64,000 nt of DNA from Chrysoperla carnea (Eukaryota > Arthropoda > Insecta > Neuroptera > Chrysopidae), in NCBI RefSeq assembly GCF_905475395.1, contig NC_058341.1, positions 71,049,597-71,113,596 of the forward strand, in the 5' to 3' direction. This document shows positions 33,120 to 45,939 of this stretch, in pieces. The translations under genes were made by a program, and so were the position numbers. A model generated the notes under the pieces. It was given only the letters and a program-made list of their open reading frames with translations. It searched no databases and had not been told where the DNA came from. Position 1 is the stretch's first letter; the number at the start of each line of letters is the position of its first letter.

Positions 33120-35100
33120 TGGCGGATAATAATATTCTACTTACTGTACATGTCAGATAGCAAACTTCTTAAGATTCTTAGGTAATGCTAGATATGAAGC
33201 CAAATTCAATTATCTTATTTTTCTTTGTTCAGCAATTTCTTACGATGCAACGAATAAAAACAAAGAAAAAAAACATTTGGTCTAGGTAAGGATGAAGTAG
33301 AAGCTATTGACAATTACCGCCATAGATAAAAGATTTAGTTATATTGTATAGATATCCTTCTCTATAGGAGAACTTCTTACTGTGAAATAGTTCGTGCACC
33401 AGTCTTTAGTAGCGTTAGTTTTGCCTGGTGTTTTTTTTAATTCAAAATTTTTATATAATTTTAGTATAATCAATATTTTCAAACATTTTTTTACAATATT
33501 TTTTATTTAAAGTAATTTTATTTATTTAATAATTTAAATTAAATTGTTTTTAAATTCAATGATATATTTTGTAGAACTTTTCCGAACTATTTACCAAATT
33601 TTAGTTTTTCTAGGGAAGATTTTCTAATTTTGTATTTTTGATACCTTTTCAAAGCCAATTCTTTAATTTAATTCATATGCCTGGAATCCAAACCTTTCAA
33701 AATATTGTTCACATTTTTTGTCCAGATGAAAATGTATAAATTAAAAAAAAGGTTCAAAAACATTGTGCCTTTCACAAGTAAAATTTGACATTCCAATACA
33801 ACTGAACTCGCAAAAATATTTCTATGGTGATAGAAATATAGGTTTTATAATATATGTATATATTTTAAAATGAAATTTTTAATGGTAAATATGTATCAAC
33901 TACCGCCACACGTGTTTGGTGGAGAAATAAGATGGTGAATTTCTTTACTATTAAGATCACTCAGCATGGTTACCGCCTTAAAAATGATTACGGCTACTGT
34001 TACTACGCAATCACTATTACTGATAATGACTGAAAATCATGGCATTCTTGTAATGGATCATACTACTGCACAAACTAATGGCTTTAAAGAAGAGTTAATG
34101 GTATTAAAGCGACCATATATTTATTTATATTTTTATATTTATTGGACATATTTGCATGAGTGAAAAATTTGTGTAGGCATATTCCTTCGGTAGATTAACA
34201 ATTCTAAACAGATTAGATTGAACGATTAACAATACTAAAAGGTTCAGCAAATTACTAAACTAAGCGATATATCTCTTCTCTGACATTTTGAAAATTTCAA
34301 ATTTCAAAGTCGACAGAATTACTGCTTTGTTGAGTGTCGGACAAAAGTTATAATCATCGGAGAATCGAATATCTTCTTATTTAAAAAATAATTATTCATC
34401 AATTTTCAGCTGGATACGCAATTTAAAATTTGCGAGCTGTTAAGCGCCAGTCTCGCAATAATATCCTTTCTCAATATCTAAGGACTACACCCATAGAAAA
34501 GAGCTTCATACCTAATTTAACAAATTTCTTAGAAAACTCATATCATTTCGTTTAAAAAAAGCTTTTGACTACGTTACAATCAATCTTTTATAGTTTCTCT
34601 GTTCATATATGCATTAATGGGTATTTAAAACTTCTCAATGAATTCTCTTTCACCAATAGATAAATAAAATGTTTATATGTATATGTGTATGTATTTATGT
34701 ATGTGTTAAATAAAATATGACATTGAAAAACCTTCACGGTTGGTGAGTTTTATAATAATATTCTTGTATTTATTAATGTATGTGATATACAAATTTATAA
34801 AAAAAAAAAATCTACTAATAATCTATTAATAATGACGTAATCATAGTGACGTATGTATTGCCCTTCTCATGTGTAATTTATCCTTTTCTTCATTCTAGAA
34901 TAGGTATAATTTTTTTTTTATCTTTGCACACTGAAATACTCTAATTACCATTATCTTTCAATTCATTAAGTTTTTATAGTAATTATTTCGTAATTAATTT
35001 TGTTTTTGCTTGATTTTTTATCTTTAACTATTTAAAATTGCATCAACACTTAATCTTAACCATTTTATTTTGTTAAACATTGGTATTTATTAGTACTTTT
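33120..35100. other. AT-rich stretch without supported features
   Basis: No transposon terminus, RNA gene or convincing exon seen. A 65-codon plus frame at 33966-34163 is discussed among the rejected items. Bases 35105-35185 hold an inverted scrap of the family F end. Confidence 0.5.
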
Positions 35101-35334
35101 TTTCAGAATTAAGGATATACCAGCACCAAGGCAATTTTAAATAAATAGCTTGATTTTTAATTGATATGAAGTTGACCTAAGAAAATTTTTAAGGTGGTTG
35201 TCCAATTACACAGGTCTGCAAAAAAAATTTTTTTGACAGCTGTATGAGATATTTTTACTAAATTATATGTTTTAGAATGCGCTGATTTCAGCAATGATGG
35301 CCATTTTTTTTTCTATCAAGTAAGGTTTTTTTGC

Positions 35335-36090
35335 AAATTCAAAAACAAAAAATTGGTAAAAGCACACGTTTATTAAAAATTATACAGTAGCCTGCAAGCA
35401 TAGTGACATCCCATCTTCTTTGGTACCGTCTCTCAATATCGCGGAAATCCTGGTGAAACCGCTCCCCCTGTTTTCATTGCAAGCTAACAGGTTTTGAGAA
35501 AAAAAGTCTTTGTAGGAGTGCAAAAAATGGACCTTCAGGCTTATCTTGCAGCTTTGAGCTTCGTATGCTGCTAGTTGAACAATGGTTTTTTAGTCAGGAT
35601 CCTTAGTATTTCCCAAAAACTTTCACACTACATCCTTGAACGACACATAAAAGCTTATTTTTCTTTCTCATTCATACTTTCCACAAAAAGGGTGCCGGTT
35701 AAAAGCCTTCTGATGTCGGGGCAAGTAAAAACTGCCTCTTTCAATTTTGCTTCTGACAGCTTCGGGAATTTTATACATAGATATTTAAAACACCCTCTTC
35801 AGGAGTTTTACAAATTGTTTCATCAACCCCAAATTGATATGGAGAGGTGGTATCAAAACTCTTTCTGGCGGTACAAAACTAGTATTGATAAAATTTTTCT
35901 CTCCAGGTTTTAAAGTTTCTCGGGGTGGCCAATCACTTTTAGTACAATGCTGTTCTCTGGCTCTAATATCCCATAAGCGTAAACAGCAAGGGTATTTAGT
36001 ATAGCCTGCCTGCTGACCCAAAAACATCGTCAACTGCCTGCTGACCCAACAGTCTTTCCAGGATAATGGCCAAATTATTACAGTTAGTTT
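35335..36090 (-). pseudogene. Degenerate ORF of a widespread arthropod repeat-encoded protein
   Basis: The minus strand, in three broken frames, reads GYTKYPCCLRLWDIRAREQH, DWPPRETLKPGEKNF, LIPPLHINLGLMKQFVK, KFPKLSEAKLKEAVF, then FFALLQRLFFSKP and GERFHQDFRDIERRYQRRWD near the end. This set in this order is familiar from a multicopy uncharacterised protein in insect and cnidarian genomes, probably of mobile-element origin (from memory, not checked). Stops, frameshifts and a missing N-terminus show it is dead. A 17-bp direct repeat ('aactgcctgctgaccca'-like) sits at about 36005-36055. Confidence 0.75.
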
Positions 36091-36334
36091 TTTTCCACAT
36101 ACACAGAATACCCCATTGGAAGCGAAGATAATTTATTTTCATTGTGCAATAATAATACTTTAAGATTAGTTTAATATAATATTACTATAAAATACTATAT
36201 AATACTATTTAAAGACTAGTTTATATTGTTACTAATTTCTATAGAACCCTATGTGATAAAATGTTTTGAATATTTTTCCTGTTTTTAGGAGGTCAAAATC
36301 TATAAGAAAATGTAAATAAATCCTATGCAGTTAA

Positions 36335-36545
36335 AACGGTACATGATGATATGTTTTCATAGATTTCTACAAATTAGTCGGTGGAAATTAAAAACTAACT
36401 ATTTAAATTAAAGCTACAACCTTAATAAATTAATGAAAACAAAAAAGCTCGGTAGCGGAGTCACAAGTAAGAATAAAATTTTTTCGATATCTTGAGTAAT
36501 TTTCAAAATATTGAAAAATTAAAATTTTTCTTAAATTATTTAGCT
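36335..36545 (+). repeat. Family F fragment
   Basis: Matches 270-520: 'tttcatagatttct', 'attagtcggtggaaatta', 'aactatttaaattaaag' and 'ttttcgatatcttgagtaat'. Confidence 0.6.
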
Positions 36546-37049
36546 ATTTAGTGACAACCATACTGATTTATACATAGTATGAAACCAGCCGAATGAATAC
36601 CATGTCAAATATCGACGATATAATGAGGATGTAACGATTGTAACTCTTTTTCCAAATTTTGTCTTGATTTTCAAGCCAGCAAACCAGTCAAAATTCAACT
36701 AGTATTTCTATCTAGCAAAACAACAAGGTAAAAATCCAATAATACTAGATTCGTATAAATAAAATTTTCATGGTTTTTTCGCCATATAGTTGGTAAAAAA
36801 AAATCCAGCCCGCGTTGCAAGTTAACACAGTGAAATATAACGAGTTCTATTTTTAGGATGTAGGATGGAAATTTTTGTAGACAGCACTGAAAAACAACTC
36901 GTTTAGGGATATAATCGCTAAAATAAAAGAAAGCTCATTGAATGGCCTAAAAATATTAATTTGAAACAAATATTTGCTTATTTCCAAACAAAAGTAGCAA
37001 TTTAAAAATAATTTTTGTCATTTTCGAATAAATCTTATAAAAATTTAAA

Positions 37050-37121
37050 AGGTTCTACCGAGATTTGAACTCGGATCGCTGGATTCAAAGTCCAGAGTGC
37101 TAACCATTACACCATAGAACC
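37050..37121 (-). tRNA. tRNA-Gln (anticodon TTG)
   Basis: A 72-nt cloverleaf with a perfect 7-bp acceptor stem (GGTTCTA/TAGAACC), anticodon loop CTTTGAA giving TTG (reads CAA), A box 'tggtgtaatggttagca', B box 'gagttcaaatctc' and discriminator T. The downstream T run (TTTT, then TTTTT) suits pol III termination. No intron. It is divergent to the copy at 37317-37388, with about 195 bp between their 5' ends. Confidence 0.95.
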
Positions 37122-37316
37122 GTTGATTTGATTCTAATAATTTTTGTAAAAGTTGGCATACGTATTTTATGTTTGTATACAATTTAATGCCGTAATTAAA
37201 TGTCAAAGTTTGTTTTAAATGTCAAATTAATTTCAAGCTTATCAAAATTTTATCTAATTAACAAAAAAAATTTATCTTTTTCAGCAGTTTTGTAAAGATT
37301 AGTTTTTACAGACAAC

Positions 37317-37388
37317 GGTTCTATGGTGTAATGGTTAGCACTCTGGACTTTGAATCCAGCGATCTGAGTTCAAATCTCGGTAGAACCT
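37317..37388 (+). tRNA. tRNA-Gln (anticodon TTG)
   Basis: Same as the other two copies except one C-to-T change in the 5' strand of the T stem (CTGAG against CCGAG), which leaves a G-U pair. The acceptor, D and anticodon arms are intact. A TTTT terminator follows within 8 nt. No intron. Confidence 0.95.
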
Positions 37389-37609
37389 GTATTTTAATTT
37401 TTAGTAGTTTTACCTAAAATATTTTTTATGTAAAAATACTGAACACTGTCTTTTTTTCCGAACTGCAATACAATCTCACTAACACGACACTTCGATAGAA
37501 CGATACGTCCAGTACTTAGGAACACTCCGGCAATCGAATTTTATAAAAAAAGATGCTTATCGTGCCAGTGATGTTATTTACTATGAATTTTTCGTTGAGC
37601 CAATTTTTC

Positions 37610-38010
37610 TATACAAACTAATAATCCGAACATGCCAATATTAAGAGGGTTCTTTGCCAACAATGTTTAGTAAAAAATATTAGATTACAAGGAAAAATAA
37701 TTTTTTCGTAATAGTTTTTATGTATCGTATAGTTTCCATCATACTTTACCGTGTAAATTTTTATTCAAAAATTTGTTGAAAATGTTAACAGTCTTGCGAG
37801 AAAGTAACACCCTACCAACTATCTTGAATTATAATACCAGTTATCGATTATATGGAGTGAAAAAAAAACTGAAAATTATTTTTCGAAATATTCAGTTTTC
37901 TGTTTTTAATAAAATATATAATTTACCGTGAAATTTATTGAGAGATGATTAATAAACTGAAAAAAAAGTACTAGCAGAAAAATTTGTTCTTAAAAACCAA
38001 GTAAATAACT
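37610..38010 (+). repeat. Dispersed repeat family D, copy 1
   Basis: Collinear with 48270-48675: 'tttaccgtgtaaattttt', 'agtaacaccct', 'ttatcgatta', 'gaaaattatttttcgaaata' and 'aaataaactga'. Direct orientation, moderate divergence, non-coding. Confidence 0.7.
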
Positions 38011-39023
38011 ACTTTATTTTTTAAGAAGTCAAATACTTGTTTGATTGAATTAATAAGCACTCTCTGTACATGAAATACCATATACAGAGAGTTTTGATTA
38101 CGGAACCGTTCGTGTTTTTACGTCATCTAAGTAAAGTAGTCATACGGCTTAGCAAAATGATACTGCATTTTATGCAGAAAGCAAGCCAGTTTGCCCAGTG
38201 ATACTAGGGACCAATATGAATGATTTCGTCCGAGGAAACGGAAATTTCGTCCACTTTAATTCAAGATGGCGGACATTTTCCAAAATGGCGACTGCATTAT
38301 TTAAAAAATTTATTGTCTGAAAACGGTTGCACCGATTTAAGTGATTGTGGTGTCAATCAATTCTTATTGATTGAAAAATTAAAGATGGCGGCCGAATATT
38401 AAGAAAAGTGTGTAATTTTTTAATTAATTTTTCATTCTAGTAAAAATAACAACTAAATTGATATGGTGACATATTTTTTATTTAAATAAAACTTGATACT
38501 ATAAGCTACAAAATAAAAAAAAATTGCTTTACAATCCATAAAGTTTTTGAATTATACGCATTACAAAAGATGCGTGTGGTTTTGAAAGCTTTCATTGTAC
38601 GTAATGTGATACATCGCACAAACGTCAGTAGATGGGGGTACTCTAGTATGTCCATCCTAAGTTTGTGACCTCGAGCACCCTGTGTTAACTTGAGGTTGGA
38701 GGGGGCCCAAAATTTTTAGACTTCTTTCAGTTTTTCGCTTATTTTTCGTTACTTAAGCTCAGTTTGTGTTCTAAAGTTGTAGAACATTGAATTTGCTAAA
38801 CTGTGGTATATTAAACGATTTTCTAGACTCAATAATAACCGAGATACAGCCGATCAAAGGTAGACAAAATTTCTCAAAATGTAAAAAAGTAGCCGAAAAA
38901 TGACGGTTTTTGCCCTACAACTTTTCATTGCCATCATATCGTGTTAATTATGTTAATCGATCGTGTTATAACTCGATCCCTCACTGATAAACGGTGATGT
39001 TTACGATAAGTAGAGAGATGTCT

Positions 39024-39165
39024 CTTTTCGTTTTGAGGAATCGTATTCACAGACAAAGAGAACACCTTTATCAAAATTTTGTTCGTAGCATCAATATTTT
39101 CAAGCGTTACAAACTTGGGACTAAACTTAGTATACCCTGATATATATTTCATATATACATGGTAT
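39024..39165 (+). repeat. Family A, 3' end
   Basis: Carries 'ctcttttcgttttgag', 'aaaattttgttcgtagc', 'gttacaaacttgggactaaa' and the terminal 'ccctgatatatatttc' with 'catggtata'. The 5' half is missing. Confidence 0.75.
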
Positions 39166-39982
39166 AAAAATTCAATGAAATTTATTTATTATTTCCTTAC
39201 GAGTGTGCCATTTCAACCTACTCTATGGTGTCAACTTTAAAAACAAACAACTTGTATTGAAACTTTTTTTATTTTTTTGTATAACTAATACAAAAATTTC
39301 ATAACAATCATTTTTGTTTTGTGGTCGTTGCAATAATAGTATTCTGATGGCTAAAGAGTAGATGACTAAGTAAATGTTGAAGAAACGGTTGCAAAATAAA
39401 ATTTATGAATAATTTTGTAAATTAAGAGGAATTTTTATATATTCTTATTATTTTGAACTTTCAACCTTCTATTATTCTAAAGTCTCACTCATTTGTGGAT
39501 GTGATAATTGTTGAAGAATGTTTTATTCATTAAAAAAACATACTCACTTGAGTCATAGTATTTTTTTTATGTTTCAAAGGACATAAATTATATATTTAAT
39601 TAATGCCAATTCAAAGAAGTTCATATGGTTCAAGGTACTTATCCCATACGAATATTTTTTTTATTATTTATTTTTTTTTTTGAGGACACTTTAATTGAAC
39701 AAATTGATTGAATTAAGTGGTTATTGATTGATGATTTAGTATACTTTCAGGAACCCGTGACAGTAAATAGCATTGATTCATATGCGAAATTTCAAAATCC
39801 GTGTAAGTTCAGTTTTATTGTCACGGGCTCCAGGACTATAATAGTCGTAACTAGCTTTAAAATAGTAGTAAAAATTTTCTAGAAAAACAACACCTTTCTT
39901 CATATTATCTGTCCGATATAATGGATGCAAAAGCATCTTTGGCAGGATCTTGGAAATTCTCACAGCAAAATGTATACAGGAA

Positions 39983-40332
39983 AATGCATATTTACGAAAC
40001 CAAAAAATGTTTCAAACAAAAGTTGTTAACTTGTAGATACAAACATTTTTTGTATTTGAATTTTTGTGAATTTGAATGTTACGATTGAAAGGATGGATCC
40101 GAAACCCACAAGTCACTATTAACGCCCTGAACACGCTTTAAAAATTTCAGCTCGATAAATCTTTCCGTTTTTGATCTATCGTGCTCACGGACAGACGGAT
40201 GTCCGGACAAAAGCAAATGAACTAGTTAAGTGATTTTATGAGCACCCATACTCAATTTGTAGTATGAATTTTCTAAGCGTTAATATGAAGCTAAATTTAA
40301 TATACCTTGATATATTTCATATATACAGGATA
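39983..40332 (+). repeat. Family A, decayed copy
   Basis: Ordered blocks 'atatttacgaaacc', 'aaatgtttcaaacaaaagtt', 'cacggacagacggatg' and the 3' end 'taccttgatatatttcatat'. Divergent from other copies in the middle. Confidence 0.7.
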
Positions 40333-40760
40333 ATTCTTGGACTGTTTCGTTAACTTTATGACACAGTGTATAAGCAAAAATTTAATGGTAAGTTTTTGTA
40401 ACATAATCAGCAAGATATTTTAGTTGATGAAAATAAAAAGTTGTATTATGGCATTAATTTTTACTTAAATTGTTATTCACATTTTAATACTCTGCTATAT
40501 AAATTTTGATTAATCTATCAAAAATGTAACAGTTCCTTTGTACTAAATAATTCTCATTGTTTTCAATTATCATAAAAATTATTTATTGTTTCTTCATCAA
40601 ATATGAACACGTCATTAATTTAGACGCCAATGTGTCATACCGACAAGTATATATTCTAAAGGTCAAATACAATAATTAATAAAAGTTATTAATTTATTAA
40701 ATAAATTCTTTTCAGTGAGTAAAAGTAAAATAAGATTTTATTAATGAAATAAAAAATCTT

Positions 40761-40832
40761 AGGTTCTACCGAGATTTGAACTCGGATCGCTGGATTCAAA
40801 GTCCAGAGTGCTAACCATTACACCATAGAACC
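40761..40832 (-). tRNA. tRNA-Gln (anticodon TTG)
   Basis: Base-for-base the same as the copy at 37050-37121 over the 71 nt before the discriminator, which is also T. All stems pair. Terminator TTTTTT lies within 10 nt downstream. The flanks are unrelated to the other two copies, so a recent local duplication is not evident from the flanks. Confidence 0.95.
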
Positions 40833-41689
40833 TCTGTGATGAACAACCAAAATAAATGAATACTACTTCATGATTATTAATTTCATGTATATTACTAACA
40901 TAATGATGATAATTTCCATTATGTATTTTACTAACATATGCCAATAAATTTGCAAATAGCTTGAAAACATTGTTAGTTCACATTTATGTGGAGAGATGCT
41001 CCATGGGGTAGAGGGGGTTGGTTTTATTCCCAAAACCTTCTCTTTGGACATGGGTTTGTTACCTCGAGTTGGATCAAACAAGTGTTACTAGAGTTAACAT
41101 TTCTACTGGGAGATACAAACTTTCCCAAATGTCCATTCAAATAGCTATTAAAGATAAATTAAACGTGCAATTTAGTAATCTCATTAAACTTTTCTTTTTT
41201 TTTTTTGTAAAATAATTACATTGATTATCAAATTGGAATGTTAAGTACCTCATTTATTCAGTACTCGAATCTTAAGTACACAATAATCAATACTTACTTA
41301 TTGTTGTTATTTAACTTGATAATGAGATAAAAATACCTCAGGGTAAAAGGACTTCGAACATGCAGCTCAAGATCATTCAAAGTCAAATTATCGTAAATTG
41401 AACTATATGCAAATTAATGTTCCAGTATATTTTTGTTCCAAAGAAATGATTCTGGAAACTTTTCATTTAGGAAATAAATTTATTTTGGTTGAGCTGTTAA
41501 CATAACAACATGAAAAGTGAGCGTTACGAAAGTTTTCGCATAGGAACTGCAAATACCATGCTGGAAGAATCTTAAGTACCATCTATTTTGAAGTTAAAGC
41601 AGTACGAACATCAAGACAATTTTAGACTTCTGGTAGATTAATTATTTATACCTTATTTTCAACTTTGATGATGAATTTTGTTATAATTT

Positions 41690-42075
41690 CATGATTGTAG
41701 ACGAAAAAAAGAATAAAATTTTTCAATACCTGAAAAAATATATTTTTTTAAATTTGTGTCCTCATTACCGTGCTCATTCATCCTTGATTAGTGGGGCACA
41801 ACGTGTTTTTTGATTTTCAATAATTTATTAATGTTCAATTTAAATAGTTTTTTTTTTTTTTTAATTTCCACCGAATAGTTTTGGAGAAATCTATGAAAAC
41901 TTATTATTTTTTTCCCATAAAACCATTGTTAAATATGCCTACTTTTGAAGTCATTTATTTATTTAAATAATCGGATAACTCCCTCTAAAATTTTCAGAAT
42001 GGATTTAAACTTAGTCCAACTTAAAAAACAAAATAAAGGTTTTTATTTAAAATTGCTTTGTTCCTCGCACATTAT
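41690..42075 (-). repeat. Family F, long copy
   Basis: Complement of 150-500. It includes 'accgtgctcattcatccttg', 'tttccaccgaatagttttgg', 'gcctacttttgaagtcattt' and 'attttcagaatggatttaaa'. Confidence 0.65.
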
Positions 42076-42188
42076 TAAATTAAATAAAATGAATAATGAA
42101 TACCATTAAAAATGAGTATGATCGGTATTTTGAACAGTATATTTTTAACAGTGATACCTTCTTTGAACATCGAAAAAATTATCACCAT

Positions 42189-42423
42189 CCTTTTGAGGCT
42201 AAGTGGTCGACCATTAAAGAGCCCAAGTGGTTGAGCGGTCTAAGGTGATAGACTTTGATCGTTTGTCTTCTTATACATAGGTTGCGGGTTCGAATCCAGG
42301 CAGCGGCAGTGTGAACAATTATAATTAATGCGGGCTTGGATAAGAACAAGTAACCGACTACACCCAAATCAAAACTGTAATTGTAAATATGGATGTAGTT
42401 AAATAAATAAAGATTAACAAATA
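42189..42423 (+). mobile_element. tRNA-derived SINE (distinct family) with 9-bp TSD
   Basis: Pol III A box 'tggttgagcgg' (42229) and an exact B box 'ggttcgaatcc' (42287) follow a tRNA-like head. The tRNA-unrelated body ends in a simple 'aaataaataaagatt' tail. The 9-bp direct repeat 'tatcaccat' flanks it at 42180-42188 and 42424-42432. Just before the A box, 'ctaagtggtcgacc' resembles 'ccaagtggttgagc', suggesting a partially duplicated head. Different from the family at 3884 and 54897. Confidence 0.85.
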
Positions 42424-42439
42424 TATCACCATTAATCAA

Positions 42440-43550
42440 TATAATACTAAAAGAGCTTGATAAATGGTGTAAATGATTGTCACTTTGTCCGTCAGGTTGC
42501 GATTAAAGATGATTCCTGACGGCAACGTTTTCCAGAAGTTTTCTAACAGGAACGTTTTTCATAATAAAATCACACAAGAGATTCTACTCTGTTGATTTAA
42601 AAAAGCAGAATTGAATCTCTAGAAGGTATGATTATTGTATTCATTATAATTATTGTACAATAAACATTCCATTTAAATAAAATTAAATATTATAACTTTA
42701 TAACTGTGTTTTAACAATGTAATGTAATTTTAGTTTTGTTTTTTAATGATAAAACAGTTTGAAACAACAAGAACAGCATATTTAAATTTAAATGCATAAC
42801 ATTTAGTTTTAGTTTTAGAAAACAACAAAATCTTTAAAAAAATACCAAAGTATATCTTATAGTTTCTATGTATATGTATTAAATTTCATTCCATTCCATT
42901 CTATTTACACAATAATTTTGTAGTCACGTTCTTATTTCAAATATATAAAAGGAATTTATTTATATATACTTATAACTCTCATAAGTAATAACAGTACAGT
43001 ACATTACAGTACATTATAGTATGTTGTAATTGTAATTCACCACATTATAACAGAGCCGACTTTAATGAGAATATACTATTATGGAGTCTAAAGGCACAAT
43101 AGGGTATTCCACTATTTTTGAAAAAGTACTTCAAAATGTTGATTTTGCTAATAAAAAGCCACAAAAAATTTATTTCGGAAAAATACACACGCTTTCTTGC
43201 CACAACCTTAAATTAAATTTTAAACCTTTTTTAAACTGTCAAAAACGCGGGCATCCAATTTGGTATCACTATACGAAATAACACAAATAAGTTTGACAGA
43301 TATATTCATAGACATCTGATTATAACAAATATAAATACATATTATCTATGTATATAATACACCCAGCTGTCTACACTGAACTAACTGATGGTCTATGACT
43401 CATACCGCTATGACATCACAGCAGGGCTTACCCGCTTTTTAAGTCACGTGATATATAGTTGTGCTTTTAGGACTCTAAGTCAGAATATTTAAGTATATTT
43501 TTACATAAATTTTAACCTTTTTAAAATTTCATGATTTATTTTTAACTAAC
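42440..43550. other. AT-rich stretch without supported features
   Basis: AT-rich DNA with short 'acagtacagtacattacagt' iterations near 42990. The 66-codon plus frame at 43081-43281 has no recognised domain or splice context. Confidence 0.5.
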
Positions 43551-43557
43551 GATAATA

Positions 43558-43802
43558 CCCTATTCCAGTGAGGCAACTTTTAGCCAACTTATAGTATGCG
43601 GCATTGACGCGTGCTACACACAGTCTTTCAATAGAAGGAACATAAAGCGACAAAAAAATCTGTCTCCTTACCGCATGCTACAAGTTTTTGCCTGTCGATT
43701 GCGTCATCTCTCGACAGGAATCCACGTGTCGAACAGTTTCGTCGTCTATCCAACTGTGAACGGATCAATGCGACTTGTAGCATGCAACATGGAATAGACA
43801 AA
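43558..43802. repeat. MITE-like G+C-richer segment
   Basis: Opens 'tattccagtgaggcaac' and closes 'gcatgcaacatggaata', weak inverted termini containing TATTCC. 'gcgtgctac' and 'gcatgctac' recur inside. A 93-codon minus frame extends from inside it to 44027 without a recognised domain. Tentative. Confidence 0.3.
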
Positions 43803-44087
43803 CGATAAAACTACGCTTTTATAGAAGATAATCGTCAGCATCGAACTTGTTGTACAATATACACTTAATTTCTTAATCATCGACATATAGCTCTCTAATA
43901 AGTAAGCAGCTGTCGCGATACTTTTTAATGACATGATGTACCAAATTGAAGTTGCCTGCAAGGAACCGCTTAATTGAGTTTTGTGCCATATTGTCGCACG
44001 CCTACAATGGGCAACACTTGGCAACATATATTGAACAACATGTCGTTTAGTGTTGCTTCAATGGATTTGCGTCAAACGTGCTGAGCG

Positions 44088-45252
44088 AGACCAAGAACAA
44101 GAACAACACTATAGTTATTTTGGTCTTTGTCTTGATCTTGACCATTGGAAGTTAGTATTGATTTTGCATTATCAGTTTTAGTCTTGGTCTTGGTCTTCCA
44201 AAAATATGTCTTGGTCTTGCAGAATCAAATCTTGGTCTGACAGAGATAAATCTTATTCTTGATCTTGGCCTTGCACAAATAATCTCAGTTTTTGTCTTGG
44301 TCAATCGAATTTCGTTTTTCATCTTACATGAGCCATGTTTTGAACTTTTAAGTTTCGATTAAGTCTTATTGTATTATTTCAGAATTTATGGAGTCTTACT
44401 TTTAATAATCGTTACAAAATTAATCAATTATCAACAAATATACTGTTTATATAAAATAACTAGCTGCACCGTGCGGTTTTACCCGCGATTAAAACGAGTG
44501 GAGTTACCCGTGGTTAAAAGAGATCTTAAAAGTTTTTATCGTTACTGTGTAAATTAATCAAGCATTTTTTTGAGAAAATGCGTTAAAAATCGATTCATGA
44601 ACTTCTACAAAACCCTTTAAGGAGATATGCAAAAATTGAATAATAATAGGGATTTAAATAAAACTTTATAAATACATTTTTGATTAAAATTTCCAAAAAT
44701 CACAAAAAATTCAGATCATCGGGCTTTTTATTATTCTTTTATATGTATGTACCGTGCAATAAACCAAAACTTTTTTACAATACTGTAGGCTTACAATCGC
44801 CTTTAAAAAACACGATTCTTGTATACTATCCCATAGGAACAGTGCATTTTTGTGGGATAAAAATTAGCCTATCTCATTTTCTGACCATTAAATGACCACT
44901 ATCTATGCAAAAAAACATGTCAATCCTTTGCTCCTTGACAAATTAAAACAAATCCATTCCACGGGAACCATACATTTTACGGGGATATAAGTAGCCTATG
45001 TGCTATTCCGACTAAAATCTATCTCTGTGCCAAAATTCACCCAAATCCGTTCGAAAGAAAAATTTACCCAGGTATAATAAAAAAACACATTGGAAAATTG
45101 TTCAGACGGTTCCTTAATTATTTTCAACAATAACTTTGGTAAAATTCTTGTTATGAGTCTTAGAGTCAGCGTTGGGTCTCAGTCTTGCATATGTTGGGTC
45201 TTGGTCTTGGTCTTGGTCTTAATTCTTGGTTTCTTGGTCAAGACTGCAAGAA
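44088..45252. repeat. 'cttggtcttg'-rich repeat split by an insertion
   Basis: The left part (44088-44325) and right part (45165-45252) are iterations of 'ttggtcttg' with variants. The sequence between them (44458-45075) is a different dispersed repeat, so it appears to have inserted into a 'cttggtctt' array. Confidence 0.6.
44458..45075 (+). repeat. Insect-type repeat with tandem internal duplication
   Basis: Starts 'aactagctgcaccgtgcggt' and contains two successive diverged copies of a unit: 'cataggaacagtgcattttt' with 'gtgggataaaaattagccta' at about 44830, and 'cacgggaaccatacatttta' with 'ggatataagtagcctatgt' at about 44960. The 'gggataaaaagtagcctatg' motif is, from memory, common in insect repeats. 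Confidence 0.6.
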
Positions 45253-45329
45253 CGAGATAAATTTTGCTCATTAGGTACTATTGCTGCGAAAATGATCGTA
45301 TCTGGCTATTCTACCGTTGATTGGAAAGC

Positions 45330-45700
45330 ATGCACACTCTGGCTTCTCAAAATTGAATCCAAAAAATTTCCCCCCTCTATTACCGAGGGTTGAAAGGGTC
45401 AGAAATATTATCCACTTATTCTTTATGAAGTTTTTAAGCGTACCAACATTCTAAAAATTATTTTATTAAACTCAGTGAAATCATTCGAAAGCTTATTGAT
45501 TTTTTTCAAAATATGCCTATTGATTCTAATGTGCTGTATATCCTTAAATTATTAAAAGTATCTTATTTCAAACACTTGCATGTTAATAAATTTTCTCCTC
45601 TCGAAAATGTTCGTTTTTAAAACATGTCAAAAAACACCATTTTTCACAACTAGTTATCTGACTGCCATTTTATAAGAAATGGCGATACATGGAACTTCAC
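45330..45700 (+). repeat. Dispersed repeat (same family as 4955-5400)
   Basis: Collinear blocks shared with 4955-5400, ending 'gccattttataagaaatggc'. Non-coding. Confidence 0.55.
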
Positions 45701-45939
45701 CTTGATTTTTCTTATTTGATAGATTTGTTGATTTTTGTTTGTTGATTTTTACAGATTAAATCGTTAAACAGTTGTGAGAATAATTATTCTTAATTAAATG
45801 TTTAAAACTAAGAATTTAAAAGTAATAAAGATGCCAATATTGATATTTTACAATTACAGTTATGATGTGGGTGTAAGTCTAAGTAGCCAAACGGTCAAAG
45901 GCTAACGCTTGGCCATTGATGACTTTTCAATTATAATTG

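Noticed and set aside
33966-34163. Plus-strand segment with Cys/Tyr-rich peptides faintly like small cysteine-rich secreted peptides
   Set aside because: Stops in the relevant frame, no signal peptide and no ordered cysteine framework. Treated as chance.
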